A stretch of DNA of 64,000 bases from the NCBI RefSeq assembly GCF_000153105.1, contig NZ_CH672376.1:2145058-2209057 (forward strand), in the 5' to 3' direction. A model generated the notes under the pieces. That model worked only from the letters and a program-made list of their open reading frames with translations. It made no database searches and was not told the origin of the DNA. Within the stretch, counting starts at the first letter, position 1, and each line of letters opens with the position of its first letter. This document shows, piece after piece, positions 35,855 to 44,036 of this stretch. The DNA is from Blastopirellula marina DSM 3645 (GTDB taxonomy: Bacteria; Planctomycetota; Planctomycetia; Pirellulales; Pirellulaceae). A program made the position numbers and the translations under genes.

Positions 35855-37267
35855 ATGACTCCCAGCAACATATCGCCAATTCGACAGCAGTCCACGTTGC
35901 TCGACGCATCTTATCGCGTCGTCGACGGCATCTCGATCTTGGTCGGGTTGTGGCTCGCCGTCGATTGGTCGAACTCCACGTTCAGCTTTGCGCATCAATT
36001 TGCCGCCGCCGTCGCGATCGGCTTGTTTTATGTGATCGCCGAACTGACCGGCATGTACCGCAACTGGCGCGGCGTTTCGACCCAGCGAGAAATCGGCTGC
36101 GGCGTGGTGACCTGGGGAGTGAGCCTAGGCGCGTTGATCGTCGTTGGATTGCTCACCGGTCACGCAGCGTCCTACTCGCTGCTGACCGCTTGGTACTGGC
36201 TATGGATGACGCCGGGTCTGATGGTGCTCACACGCGTCTCGATTCGCTGCTTGCTAGAAGCGTTGCGTGCGCGAGGACTTAATAACCGCGGATTCGCGAT
36301 TGTCGGCGTCAATCCTTTGGGGATTCAGTTGGCGGCCAACATTCGGGATACGCCTGACCTGGGTTTGCGTTTCGTCGGTTTCTTTGATGATCGCCCGCAA
36401 AGCCGTTTACCTTCGATTCCCGCTTCGCTCGGCACGCAAGTGGGCGATATCGCCAACTTGGTCGCCGCCGCTCGCAACGGCGAAGTCGATCGGATTTACA
36501 TCACCTTCCCGATGCGGGCCGAAGATCGCATTCGCAAGGTCTTGGCGCAGTTGAGCGACTCGACGGTATCGGTCTATATTGTGCCTGACTTCTTTGTCTT
36601 TGAACTGTTGCATTCGCGCTGGACCGACATCCGCGGCTTGCCGGTGGTCAGCGTCTTTGAAAACCCGCTCTACGGCGTCGACGGTTTGGTGAAGCGGACA
36701 ACCGATCTGGTGTTGGGTTCGCTGTTGTTGCTGTTGTGCGCCTTGCCGATGGCGGCGATCGCGCTGGCTATCAAGCTAACGTCTGCGGGACCAGTCTTCT
36801 TTCGCCAGCGCCGTTATGGTTTGGATGGACGCGAGTTTTACGTCTGGAAGTTCCGGACGATGACTGTCTGCGAAGATGGGCCCGTCGTCACGCAGGCGAC
36901 CAAAGACGACAAACGGGTGACCTCGATCGGCGGCTTCATGCGGCGTACGTCTTTGGACGAACTGCCGCAACTGTTTAACGTGATGTACGGCAATATGTCG
37001 CTCGTCGGACCGCGGCCGCATGCGACCGCTCATAACGAAGAATACCGCAAAGTGATCCAAGGCTATATGCTGCGTCACAAGATCAAGCCCGGGATCACCG
37101 GCTTGGCGCAGGTGCGCGGCTGGCGCGGTGAAACCGATACGCTGGAAAAAATGGAACGCCGCATCGAGTGCGATCACGAGTACATCCGCACGTGGAGCAT
37201 CTGGAGCGACGTTCGTATTCTGCTGCAGACGATCTCGGTGGTGCTGTTGAAAAAGAACGCCTACTGA
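35855..37267 (+). CDS. Polyprenyl glycosylphosphotransferase (WcaJ/undecaprenyl-phosphate glucose phosphotransferase-like)
   Basis: Membrane enzyme that starts exopolysaccharide synthesis by moving a sugar-1-phosphate to undecaprenyl phosphate. The 470-residue protein has N-terminal membrane helices (about 25-125), a CoA-binding-like domain (NNRGFAIVGVNPLGIQLA onward), another helix LVLGSLLLLLCALPMAAIAL near residue 285, and the catalytic bacterial sugar transferase domain with GPVFFRQRRYG, YVWKFRTM, SLDELPQLFNV, MSLVGPRPH and KPGITGLAQV. Length and order fit the WcaJ type. Its 3' end overlaps the convergent PVC dehydrogenase gene by seven bases. Confidence 0.9.
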   Translation: MTPSNISPIRQQSTLLDASYRVVDGISILVGLWLAVDWSNSTFSFAHQFAAAVAIGLFYVIAELTGMYRNWRGVSTQREIGCGVVTWGVSLGALIVVGLLTGHAASYSLLTAWYWLWMTPGLMVLTRVSIRCLLEALRARGLNNRGFAIVGVNPLGIQLAANIRDTPDLGLRFVGFFDDRPQSRLPSIPASLGTQVGDIANLVAAARNGEVDRIYITFPMRAEDRIRKVLAQLSDSTVSVYIVPDFFVFELLHSRWTDIRGLPVVSVFENPLYGVDGLVKRTTDLVLGSLLLLLCALPMAAIALAIKLTSAGPVFFRQRRYGLDGREFYVWKFRTMTVCEDGPVVTQATKDDKRVTSIGGFMRRTSLDELPQLFNVMYGNMSLVGPRPHATAHNEEYRKVIQGYMLRHKIKPGITGLAQVRGWRGETDTLEKMERRIECDHEYIRTWSIWSDVRILLQTISVVLLKKNAY

Positions 37268-39690
37268 TCTCCCGAGAGGAGCGTCAGCAAGTCGGCCACT
37301 TCGTCGAGCGTCAATTGTCCCGGCAATCCTTCCGGCATGATCGACTTCTCCGCCGCGCGGCGCTCGACGATCAGATCGGGATCGACTTCAAACGTTTTGC
37401 CGGTCGCGTCGACAAACAGCTCGCGTTTGTCTTCGACCAGTTGATGCAGCGGAAAGCCGCTCAATACGCGTCCATCATCCAGCAATAACATCTCGGCGAC
37501 AAACATCGGCGCGATCTCTTTACTCGGCTCCAAGATCGATTGCAAAATCCGGCGTCGATCGGTCCGAGCGCCGATATGCGTCAGGTCAGGACCAACTTTG
37601 GCGCCGCGGCCGTCGAACGTGTGGCAACGTGAACACATCGCCCGATCCGAAGTAAAGACCCGCCAACCGGCGGCGCGGCTTGTCTCTTGCGGAAGTTGCG
37701 AAAGCCAAGCGTCCACATTGTCGAGCGGCGGGCGATTGGCCGCGTCGATTTTGTCGCCGTTGCGAGCGGCGCGCTGGGCTGCGGTGACGATCGTCGGGTT
37801 GTCGTCGCTGGCCAGTTTGGTCAACAGCGGGCCATATTTTTCTTGATCGCTCGCCAAGCCGCTGATCGCGTCGGCTTGCAACTGGGGCGAAAGTTGACGA
37901 TCCTCCGCCAACTTGGCAAGTTGGTCGTTGGCCTCCGGCGTGTGCTGCAGCGCCAACGTTTGGATCGCCGCCTTCTGCAGCGCGGGATTGTCTTGATGCG
38001 CCCATTCGGTCAACTTGTCGGTCTTGAGCGACGCGTGATTCGGCGGCAGCAGTTGAATCGCCATCGCACGCGTTTCGGGCGATGCCGTAGAGGATGTCGC
38101 CGCGTCGCTGAGCAGCTTTTGGCTCAGCCATTCGCTGTTGCCCCCGACTTTGCCGCTCTGCAGCCAGGCGATCGCCGCCAGATAAACGGGAAACGCGCGC
38201 GCCGATAGTTTGCCGGCGGCGAGTTGTTTTTGGAGTTCTGCTTCGTACGGCTTCAATTGCTCATCGGCGATCCAGCGGACCGCTTCGATGCGGACCGCTT
38301 CGTCTTCGTCGGCAAGCGCCTCGTCTAGGTGCGCTTCGTCTGGCGTCGCGCCGATCCAGCGGAGCGCTTGCAGCACGCCGAGCCGCTGCTGGCCGGTCGG
38401 CAGCGTATCCCAGTCGACCCCCAGCAATCGCGCTGGCTGTTTGGTCAGCCCGGCGATCGCCGCTTGGCGAAGGAAGAGATCTTTCGAGTCGAGCGGCTTG
38501 AAATCAAACTTCCCAGCCAACTTGCGCGCTTCCTGTTCGGCGTCGGAGAGCGTCAGCCGAACCTCTTTCGGCGGGCCGTTTTTCCAAGAGAGTTTCCAAA
38601 GACGACCTTTCCCGTGGACCGGGTAACTGCGATCGACCCAATCGGCGAAGTAGTAAGCGCCATCGGGGCCTTCGACCATGCCGGTCGGACGGAAGTTTTC
38701 GTCACCTACGACAACCGGCGACATCCGTCCGCGAACCGTCGCGCCGCTATGTTCGAGGGCATAGCGTTCGATCCGATGATCGCCCCAACTGGTGACTAAC
38801 AGCGAACCATGATCGTAAAGCACGGCACAGGGCGCTTCGCCGGTTCCGGCCGCCATCGGCAATGTGCCCGGCAGTTCCGCGTCCCAAGCTTGCAGCGGAT
38901 GAACGCCGGAGCGGCCGTACCGAAATTGATAGCCGTAGTCGCCGGTGGGGACGATTTCTAACAACCGGCACGGCGGTCGACCATCGGGATCATTGTCGAC
39001 GCAGAAAAGTCGATCCTCAGGGTCATAACACATGCCGAAGGGATTCCAAACGCCGGTGGCGATCTTCCGCAGCTTCGATCCGTCCGCTTCGCATTGATAG
39101 ACGCAGCCCCCTTCTCCACCGCCGGTGATTTGCGTTCCATCCGCCGCAACCAGCGCGAACGGCGCTCCCAGGTTCTCGCCCATGCCAAAGATCAACGTAC
39201 CGTCCGGAGCGAACGTCAGACCAGCCAGACCGTTGTGCGGATAGTTGCCCTTGGTCTCAAGATGCGCGATCGGCGTTTTTTCATCGGCGACGCCATCGTT
39301 GTTGGTGTCGCGGAGGCGGAAGATCTCCATTCGCGTCGCGACGTAGATCGAACCATCGGTCGCCGCGGCCAGGCTCATCGTGAAGGTCGTCCCTTCGTAG
39401 AAGGTGCTCCACGCGTCCCGCTTGCCGTCTCCGTTGCTGTCGACGAAGGCGCGAATGCGATCTTTCTCGGGGCCTACGTAATCTTCTTTGCGATGGTGCG
39501 TTTGCGATTCGATCACTAGCAGCCGTCCCTGGGCGTCAAACGCGACGCCGATCGGGGTCACGATCGCCGGGCTCTCGGCGATCATCTCTAACTGCATCCG
39601 ATCATCCAGCACGCGCGGAGGCTCCGCCGCGGCGGTCGTAGCAAATCCAACAGCGCCCAACAGCATGAATAAAGAGAACCGATGTAACAT
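37261..39690 (-). CDS. PVC-type membrane dehydrogenase with HEAT repeats and cytochrome c
   Basis: About 809 residues. A signal peptide (MLHRFSLFMLLGAVGFATTAAA) precedes a six-bladed glucose/sorbosone-dehydrogenase-like propeller (PIGVAFDAQGRLLVIESQTHH, YPHNGLAGLTFAPDGTLIFGMGE, NPFGMCYDPEDRLFCVDND). HEAT-like helices follow (about 455-690), then a c-type haem motif CSRCH with the GAKVGPDLTHIG and AEKSIMPEGL segments of the PVC cytochrome. It probably oxidises a sugar or alcohol in the periplasm and passes electrons on; the substrate is unknown. ATG 39690 chosen for the signal peptide; 39810 is too far upstream. It diverges from the ThuA-like gene. Confidence 0.9.
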   Translation of the reverse strand: MLHRFSLFMLLGAVGFATTAAAEPPRVLDDRMQLEMIAESPAIVTPIGVAFDAQGRLLVIESQTHHRKEDYVGPEKDRIRAFVDSNGDGKRDAWSTFYEGTTFTMSLAAATDGSIYVATRMEIFRLRDTNNDGVADEKTPIAHLETKGNYPHNGLAGLTFAPDGTLIFGMGENLGAPFALVAADGTQITGGGEGGCVYQCEADGSKLRKIATGVWNPFGMCYDPEDRLFCVDNDPDGRPPCRLLEIVPTGDYGYQFRYGRSGVHPLQAWDAELPGTLPMAAGTGEAPCAVLYDHGSLLVTSWGDHRIERYALEHSGATVRGRMSPVVVGDENFRPTGMVEGPDGAYYFADWVDRSYPVHGKGRLWKLSWKNGPPKEVRLTLSDAEQEARKLAGKFDFKPLDSKDLFLRQAAIAGLTKQPARLLGVDWDTLPTGQQRLGVLQALRWIGATPDEAHLDEALADEDEAVRIEAVRWIADEQLKPYEAELQKQLAAGKLSARAFPVYLAAIAWLQSGKVGGNSEWLSQKLLSDAATSSTASPETRAMAIQLLPPNHASLKTDKLTEWAHQDNPALQKAAIQTLALQHTPEANDQLAKLAEDRQLSPQLQADAISGLASDQEKYGPLLTKLASDDNPTIVTAAQRAARNGDKIDAANRPPLDNVDAWLSQLPQETSRAAGWRVFTSDRAMCSRCHTFDGRGAKVGPDLTHIGARTDRRRILQSILEPSKEIAPMFVAEMLLLDDGRVLSGFPLHQLVEDKRELFVDATGKTFEVDPDLIVERRAAEKSIMPEGLPGQLTLDEVADLLTLLSGDQ

Positions 39691-39841
39691 GGAGGGAAAC
39701 CAGGGGAAGGTAATTGGGATGGGGTTTGCGGCTATTATAACCCGATTACGGGGCAAGTTCTCGCACCGCGTCAAAGTTTGGTTTATAACGGAAAGTGACC
39801 GGCCGAACACCCTTTCTCCCGCCTAGGACCTGTAACTTCCC

Positions 39842-40855
39842 ATGCGAATATTCTCGCTGGCGCTTTTCGCCCTCGCCACTACTTCGTTCGCTTCTTTCTC
39901 GTTGGCGGCTGACCCGTGGGTCGTGTATCCCGGCGGCGAAGGACCCGGCGCCGGCAAGCATGTCGTCCTGATCTCCGGCGACGACGAATATCGTTCCGAA
40001 GAAATGTTGCCGCAGTTGGGACTGATCTTGTCGCAGCGGCATGGTTTTAAGTGCACAGTGCTGTTTCCGATCGATCCCAAGTCAGGGGAGATCGTCCCAT
40101 CGCATCAAACGAACATCCCCGGCACTTCGGCGCTGGCCGACGCTGACCTGCTGATCATGCTGACCCGGTTCCGCAACCTGCCGGCCGATCAGATGGAGCC
40201 GATCCTCGCCTATCTCCATTCCGGCAAACCGATCATCGCGATTCGCACGTCGACCCACGCGTTCAACTTTCCGAAAGATTCGCCCTACGCAAAATATAGT
40301 TGGAACAACGGAGACGCTGCGTGGTCCGGCGGGTTTGGTCGCCAGGTCTTTGGCGAAACCTGGATCAGCCATCATGGTCACCACGGCAGCGAGAGCACTC
40401 GCGGCGTGATCAATCCTGACATGAAAGATCACCCGATCTTGCGCGGCGTCACGGACATCTGGGGTCCGACCGACGTGTATGGCGTGAAAAAACTGCCGGC
40501 CAACGCCGAAGTCTTAGTGCGTGGCCAGATCTTGACCGGAATGAAGCCAGACGACGCTCCGGTCACCGACAATCGCAACGATCCGATGATGCCGATCATT
40601 TGGCTCAACAAATACCAAGGCGAAAACGGCGTGACCACGCCGTCGCTTTGCACGACGTTCGGCTCGGCGCCCGACTTCTTGTGTGAAGATTATCGTCGCC
40701 TACTGGTGAACGGAACTTATTACTTCACGGGTCTGACCGACAAGATCGACGGCCAAGCGAACGTCGAACTGGTCGGCGACTACGAGCCGAGCTTTTTCGG
40801 ATTTGGCAAATTCAAAACCGGTACGACGCCAGCCGATTACCAGCTGAAAAAGTAA
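39842..40855 (+). CDS. Secreted ThuA-like protein
   Basis: A 337-residue protein with a signal peptide (FSLALFALATTSFASFSLA). A class I glutamine amidotransferase-like fold of the ThuA type is visible: KHVVLISGDDEYRSEEMLPQLG, ADLLIMLTRFRNLPADQMEPILAYLHSGKPIIAIRTSTHAF and the C-terminal RRLLVNGTYYFTGL. ThuA relatives act in trehalose or other sugar catabolism; this periplasmic form often neighbours PVC dehydrogenases in planctomycetes. The catalytic Cys typical of amidotransferases is not apparent. The ATG is weakly supported by AGGA about 12 bases upstream. It is divergent from the dehydrogenase gene. Confidence 0.85.
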   Translation: MRIFSLALFALATTSFASFSLAADPWVVYPGGEGPGAGKHVVLISGDDEYRSEEMLPQLGLILSQRHGFKCTVLFPIDPKSGEIVPSHQTNIPGTSALADADLLIMLTRFRNLPADQMEPILAYLHSGKPIIAIRTSTHAFNFPKDSPYAKYSWNNGDAAWSGGFGRQVFGETWISHHGHHGSESTRGVINPDMKDHPILRGVTDIWGPTDVYGVKKLPANAEVLVRGQILTGMKPDDAPVTDNRNDPMMPIIWLNKYQGENGVTTPSLCTTFGSAPDFLCEDYRRLLVNGTYYFTGLTDKIDGQANVELVGDYEPSFFGFGKFKTGTTPADYQLKK

Positions 40856-40880
40856 GGCCATCACCGCGGACCGGACCGCT

Positions 40881-41050
40881 TTGCTTTTCCGTCGGAAAGG
40901 TTGGACTGGACCGGACCGCTTTGTTTTTCCGTCGGAAAGGTTGGACTGGACCGGACTGCTTTGTTTTTCCGTCGGAAAGGTTGGACTGGACCGGACTGCT
41001 TTGTTTTTCCGTCGGAAAGGTTGGACTGGACCGGACTGCTTTGTTTTTTT
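40881..41050. repeat. Array of four 40-bp direct repeats with a palindromic core
   Basis: Four head-to-tail copies of a 40-base unit begin at 40881, 40921, 40961 and 41001, with partial units on both sides. Each contains the 13-base palindrome tttccgtcggaaa, followed by ggttggactggaccgg. Copies differ at about one or two positions, mostly in the ggac(c/t)gct part. There is no spacer, so this is not CRISPR. It lies 25 bases past the ThuA stop, in the gap 40856-41242. The bases after it (41087-41114) form an 8-base hairpin (gcgccgcc / ggcggcgc); no gene was seen. Confidence 0.9.
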
Positions 41051-41242
41051 GTGTCCGGCGGCTGGGATCGAACCAACTTGCGAACTGCGCCGCCAAATAT
41101 CGGCCCGGCGGCGCGCATCTCTAACGCAACCGCAAGTTTGCGGCGATCCATGTTTTGCGTCTTAGAATCCGACTCCCCAATCGATCCGAAGTCTGTGCGC
41201 TTCGTCAAGAGACAACCTTTGGCGTGCTCGGCCCTGACTGCA

Positions 41243-41893
41243 TCATTGTTCGATCGGTTCGAGCCAAACGCGTAAGCCGGTGTTGGAGTTCTTCGTACTG
41301 GGACGGTTCGACCTAGTTTCGTCAGGCGTGTAGTAGATTTCGTCGTGAAGCACGCAAGCTTGATTCGCCGGCTGTTCGACGCCGCCGCGATTTTTCATCA
41401 AGTCGAAAGAGCCCAATTGAAGATTCCAATCGGCGGGCAATTGCTGCTCGAAGGATACCTGATCATCGATCCGTGTTTGCGCGACCCAATGGTCGTCCTC
41501 GAAAAAATAGCGAATGGCAATCTCATGTTCGCCGGCGGATATCGGCGCACTCTCCATCGACACGAACGCGCCGCCGCTATCCGGCGAGCGGGCCGTCGTC
41601 CACGCGATCCGATAAGATGCTTGCGGCGGAAGGTAGACAGCCCAGAGGAATCCGGTAATATTGCGACCGGTAAAAGGGATCGCCGAAAGACGTCGCCAAG
41701 GTTCTTGTTCATCCGCGTTCGTGAGTCGTCGCAGCGCATCCAACTCGACCCGCGCTTGTCGGCATTGCTGCGGCAGTTGAAAAGCGGCGACCCAAGCAGC
41801 AATGGCCATCGACAGCAGCATCAATGTCAAGATGCCAAATTGACCCGGTCGGCGCAGCGGCGGCGAAGCAGGCGTTTCTTCGTCTAAATTCAT
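41243..41893 (-). CDS. Unknown membrane-anchored protein, type A, copy 2
   Basis: Function unknown. A 216-residue protein starting MNLDEETPAS, with one membrane helix (FGILTLMLLSMAIAAWVAAF at about residues 20-39). It is paralogous to the product of 42564-43241: both have a short coiled coil, a RW/LW-x-VYLPP core, GEHE-(I/L)-x-(I/L)RY and LP-x-(D/E)WNL-x-(I/L)GS, and a C-terminus ending in LRVWLEPIEQ or GRLWIEKLEP. The ATG overlaps the upstream stop by four bases (ATGA). It is the last gene of a four-gene A/B operon. The bulk of the protein should lie outside the cytoplasm. Confidence 0.78.
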   Translation of the reverse strand: MNLDEETPASPPLRRPGQFGILTLMLLSMAIAAWVAAFQLPQQCRQARVELDALRRLTNADEQEPWRRLSAIPFTGRNITGFLWAVYLPPQASYRIAWTTARSPDSGGAFVSMESAPISAGEHEIAIRYFFEDDHWVAQTRIDDQVSFEQQLPADWNLQLGSFDLMKNRGGVEQPANQACVLHDEIYYTPDETRSNRPSTKNSNTGLRVWLEPIEQ

Positions 41894-42567
41894 GGCGCCA
41901 TCCGATTCGCATTCAGCGCGTCTTGTTTCTTGAACGCCGCGTCCGCTCCCCGGCGGATCCAAAGGAGTTGATGATCCTCAAGTCGCTTGTCGTCTCCCAA
42001 CTGCCGCAACAATGCGAGGGGCGCGACGATACGAACCAGGTCGAAAGTCGCATCCGCGTCGACCTCCTGAATTCGTCCCTCCTCCGCATGTTCAAATTCC
42101 AACTCGTCCCAGTGGTCGTACAGCAATCGCGCGACGAAGGGATCCTTGATCGGCCAATAGCTGGAACGGTTGGCGCCGGTATAAAAGAGGATCACTTGCT
42201 CACCTACTTTTACGAGCTTGATGCGGTAGAGATATTCTCCCTCTTCCGGAGTCATCATGGTGGATTGGTAGCCTGGCCCTTGATGACCGTGATAGGCTCG
42301 CTCTTGCGTCAATACGCCGGGAGGCTGATAGTAACGCCAGCGAAGTTCGTGGTCGTATTTGCTGGGAAGCTTCATGAGCTTGAACTTGGTCGGATCGTTC
42401 TGGCCGAAGTCGCCCAGATTCGCGAGTATTTGAGCTCGCTGCGCGTTGAGCTGGCGCAGTTCATGATTGGAAATGCACGTCCCGAACAAGCCCCACATGG
42501 TGAGTAACATCAGAAAGATGTGAAGGAATCTCAGCGGTGTTAGTTGCCAGCCGAGCTTTTCTGTCAT
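41890..42567 (-). CDS. Unknown membrane-anchored protein, type B, copy 2
   Basis: Function unknown. A 225-residue protein with one N-terminal helix (LRFLHIFLMLLTMWGLFGTC) and a large outside domain. It is paralogous to 43238-43891: shared LRWRYYQPP-like core, DHWDELEFE versus EHWDELKIE, DLVRIVAPL versus ELVRITAPA, and a final RRGADAAFKKQ versus RVGAQAAFDQE. Cysteine-poor, no catalytic motif recognised. Start and stop both overlap their neighbours by ATGA. Confidence 0.78.
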   Translation of the reverse strand: MTEKLGWQLTPLRFLHIFLMLLTMWGLFGTCISNHELRQLNAQRAQILANLGDFGQNDPTKFKLMKLPSKYDHELRWRYYQPPGVLTQERAYHGHQGPGYQSTMMTPEEGEYLYRIKLVKVGEQVILFYTGANRSSYWPIKDPFVARLLYDHWDELEFEHAEEGRIQEVDADATFDLVRIVAPLALLRQLGDDKRLEDHQLLWIRRGADAAFKKQDALNANRMAP

Positions 42568-43241
42568 GGTTCCAACTTCTCAATCCACAGCCGCCCCCCC
42601 GTTTCTGAATCGCGCGGGCTCGAAGAGTTTGGCGATTCCGGATGTGGAACCGAAAAAACTTGATCAAACAGCTCCAGCGGTTCGTCAGTCGCTTGCTGCT
42701 GACTCCCTTGAAAATTGCTTCCGCCGGTACTGCCGATTCCCAGGTTCCACTCCGGCGGTTGCAACTCTTCTAAGACAATCTGGCCGTCGACGCTGACTTG
42801 AACGATCCAGCCTTCTGTCTGCTTTTCGTACCTGAGCGACAACTCGTGTTCACCGGGGGCGATCGGCGTTGCGATTGATGGACCGGGTTTCGGTTTCTGC
42901 GGAGCGTGATTTTGATCCACATTTTTGGTCGCCAGGAAGAGTTGATATTTTTGTTCCGGCGGCAGATAGATGCGCCAGCGATAGTCATCGTTCGAGAGCT
43001 CATGATGGCGCACGACGGCGTACTGCTGGGGATCGTCAATCTGCAGTTCGCGGGCGACTTCGCGCAGCCCCGGCAGTTGCAACTGCATCCGCTTCGTTTC
43101 TTCCAACGTGACCAAGTAGGCGACCCACACGGCGATGACTGCGGTGGTCGACATCACGGTGTAGAGACTGAATCGCCAGAGCGAAGGTCGCGGCGGCTCT
43201 AAGCCGGTCGTGTTGCCTTCAAAAATCGGGTCTGCGTTCAT
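42564..43241 (-). CDS. Unknown membrane-anchored protein, type A, copy 1
   Basis: Function unknown. A 225-residue protein with a membrane helix (FSLYTVMSTTAVIAVWVAYLV at about 24-44) and an extracytoplasmic domain that includes YRWRIYLPPEQKYQLF, PGEHELSLRY and PPEWNLGIGS. It is the type A paralogue of 41243-41893. A Pro/Ser-rich linker precedes the C-terminus. ATGA overlaps with both neighbours show coupled translation within the operon. Confidence 0.78.
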   Translation of the reverse strand: MNADPIFEGNTTGLEPPRPSLWRFSLYTVMSTTAVIAVWVAYLVTLEETKRMQLQLPGLREVARELQIDDPQQYAVVRHHELSNDDYRWRIYLPPEQKYQLFLATKNVDQNHAPQKPKPGPSIATPIAPGEHELSLRYEKQTEGWIVQVSVDGQIVLEELQPPEWNLGIGSTGGSNFQGSQQQATDEPLELFDQVFSVPHPESPNSSSPRDSETGGRLWIEKLEP

Positions 43242-43891
43242 CGCTGCTTCTCGGCGGCTGCTTTTTCTTGATCAAACGCGGCTTGGGCGCCGACGCGGAC
43301 CAGCAGGCAGAGACCATCTTTTCCGCTTCTAACCGACGAACCGTCGGCAAACTTCGCGGGCGCCGTAATGCGAACCAGTTCTAGGATCTCGTCTGGGGAG
43401 AAGTCGACGGCATGGCTGGACGAAACGGTCTCTATCTTCAGTTCGTCCCAATGTTCACGAAACGCATCGGCCGTTTTTTTATCTCCCGAGCCGCACGTCG
43501 AAGCGCCTCCATCAAACTTGAAGAAACAACGCATCTGCGGACGGTCAAAATCGATGTGAAAGCGAACGATCGAAGCGTCACGGTTGTTATCATTGGAATA
43601 CAAACTTCCGCTGCAAGAGCCGCCGCCGAAAGCAATGTAATCTTCGATAAGAATCCCTGTATTCTCGGGTCGGCGAAATCGCCACATCAAGTCCCACGGC
43701 TCGTTGGTCGGCAAACGCAGCACCTGATAGCGATCAGGCGCGATCGCCGGCATCTCGCCAAACTTGGCGGTCAGCCGATCGTACTCGGCTTTAATCGGCT
43801 GCTGCTCGCGTTTGGCCAAGCAGAACATCACCACGCCGACGACAAACGCCAGCGTGAGGCCAAGTTTCAAGATGCGTTGAACTGTCACCAT
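43238..43891 (-). CDS. Unknown membrane-anchored protein, type B, copy 1
   Basis: Function unknown. About 217 residues from ATG 43891, with one helix (LKLGLTLAFVVGVVMFCLA) and a domain containing VLRLPTNEPWDLMWRFRRPENTG, EHWDELKIE and ELVRITAPA. It has three extra cysteines (GGGSCSG, MRCFF, STCGS) missing from its copy at 41890-42567. ATGs at 43891 and 43927 are both possible; neither has a clear ribosome-binding site. It is the first gene of the four-gene operon and is 145 bases downstream of a same-strand PD-(D/E)XK-like gene. Confidence 0.75.
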   Translation of the reverse strand: MVTVQRILKLGLTLAFVVGVVMFCLAKREQQPIKAEYDRLTAKFGEMPAIAPDRYQVLRLPTNEPWDLMWRFRRPENTGILIEDYIAFGGGSCSGSLYSNDNNRDASIVRFHIDFDRPQMRCFFKFDGGASTCGSGDKKTADAFREHWDELKIETVSSSHAVDFSPDEILELVRITAPAKFADGSSVRSGKDGLCLLVRVGAQAAFDQEKAAAEKQR

Positions 43892-44036
43892 AGTAGACCG
43901 AGAACAAAGCTTTCGCAGTTGCGTCATACCGGGGAATTTGTGCAGCCGAAAGTCCAACGTCTTCCGGCTAGGAAGAGTGATTTCCGATCTTAGTCGATTC
44001 GCTGGTGGAAGGAAAATCTTGCGCGATAAATCGGCG

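Noticed and set aside
40881..41050. CRISPR array
   Set aside because: Direct repeats follow one another with no spacer, and no cas gene was seen.
41051..41125. Complete tRNA gene
   Set aside because: Only a T-arm-like segment is seen; the 5' acceptor strand, D-arm and anticodon arm are missing.
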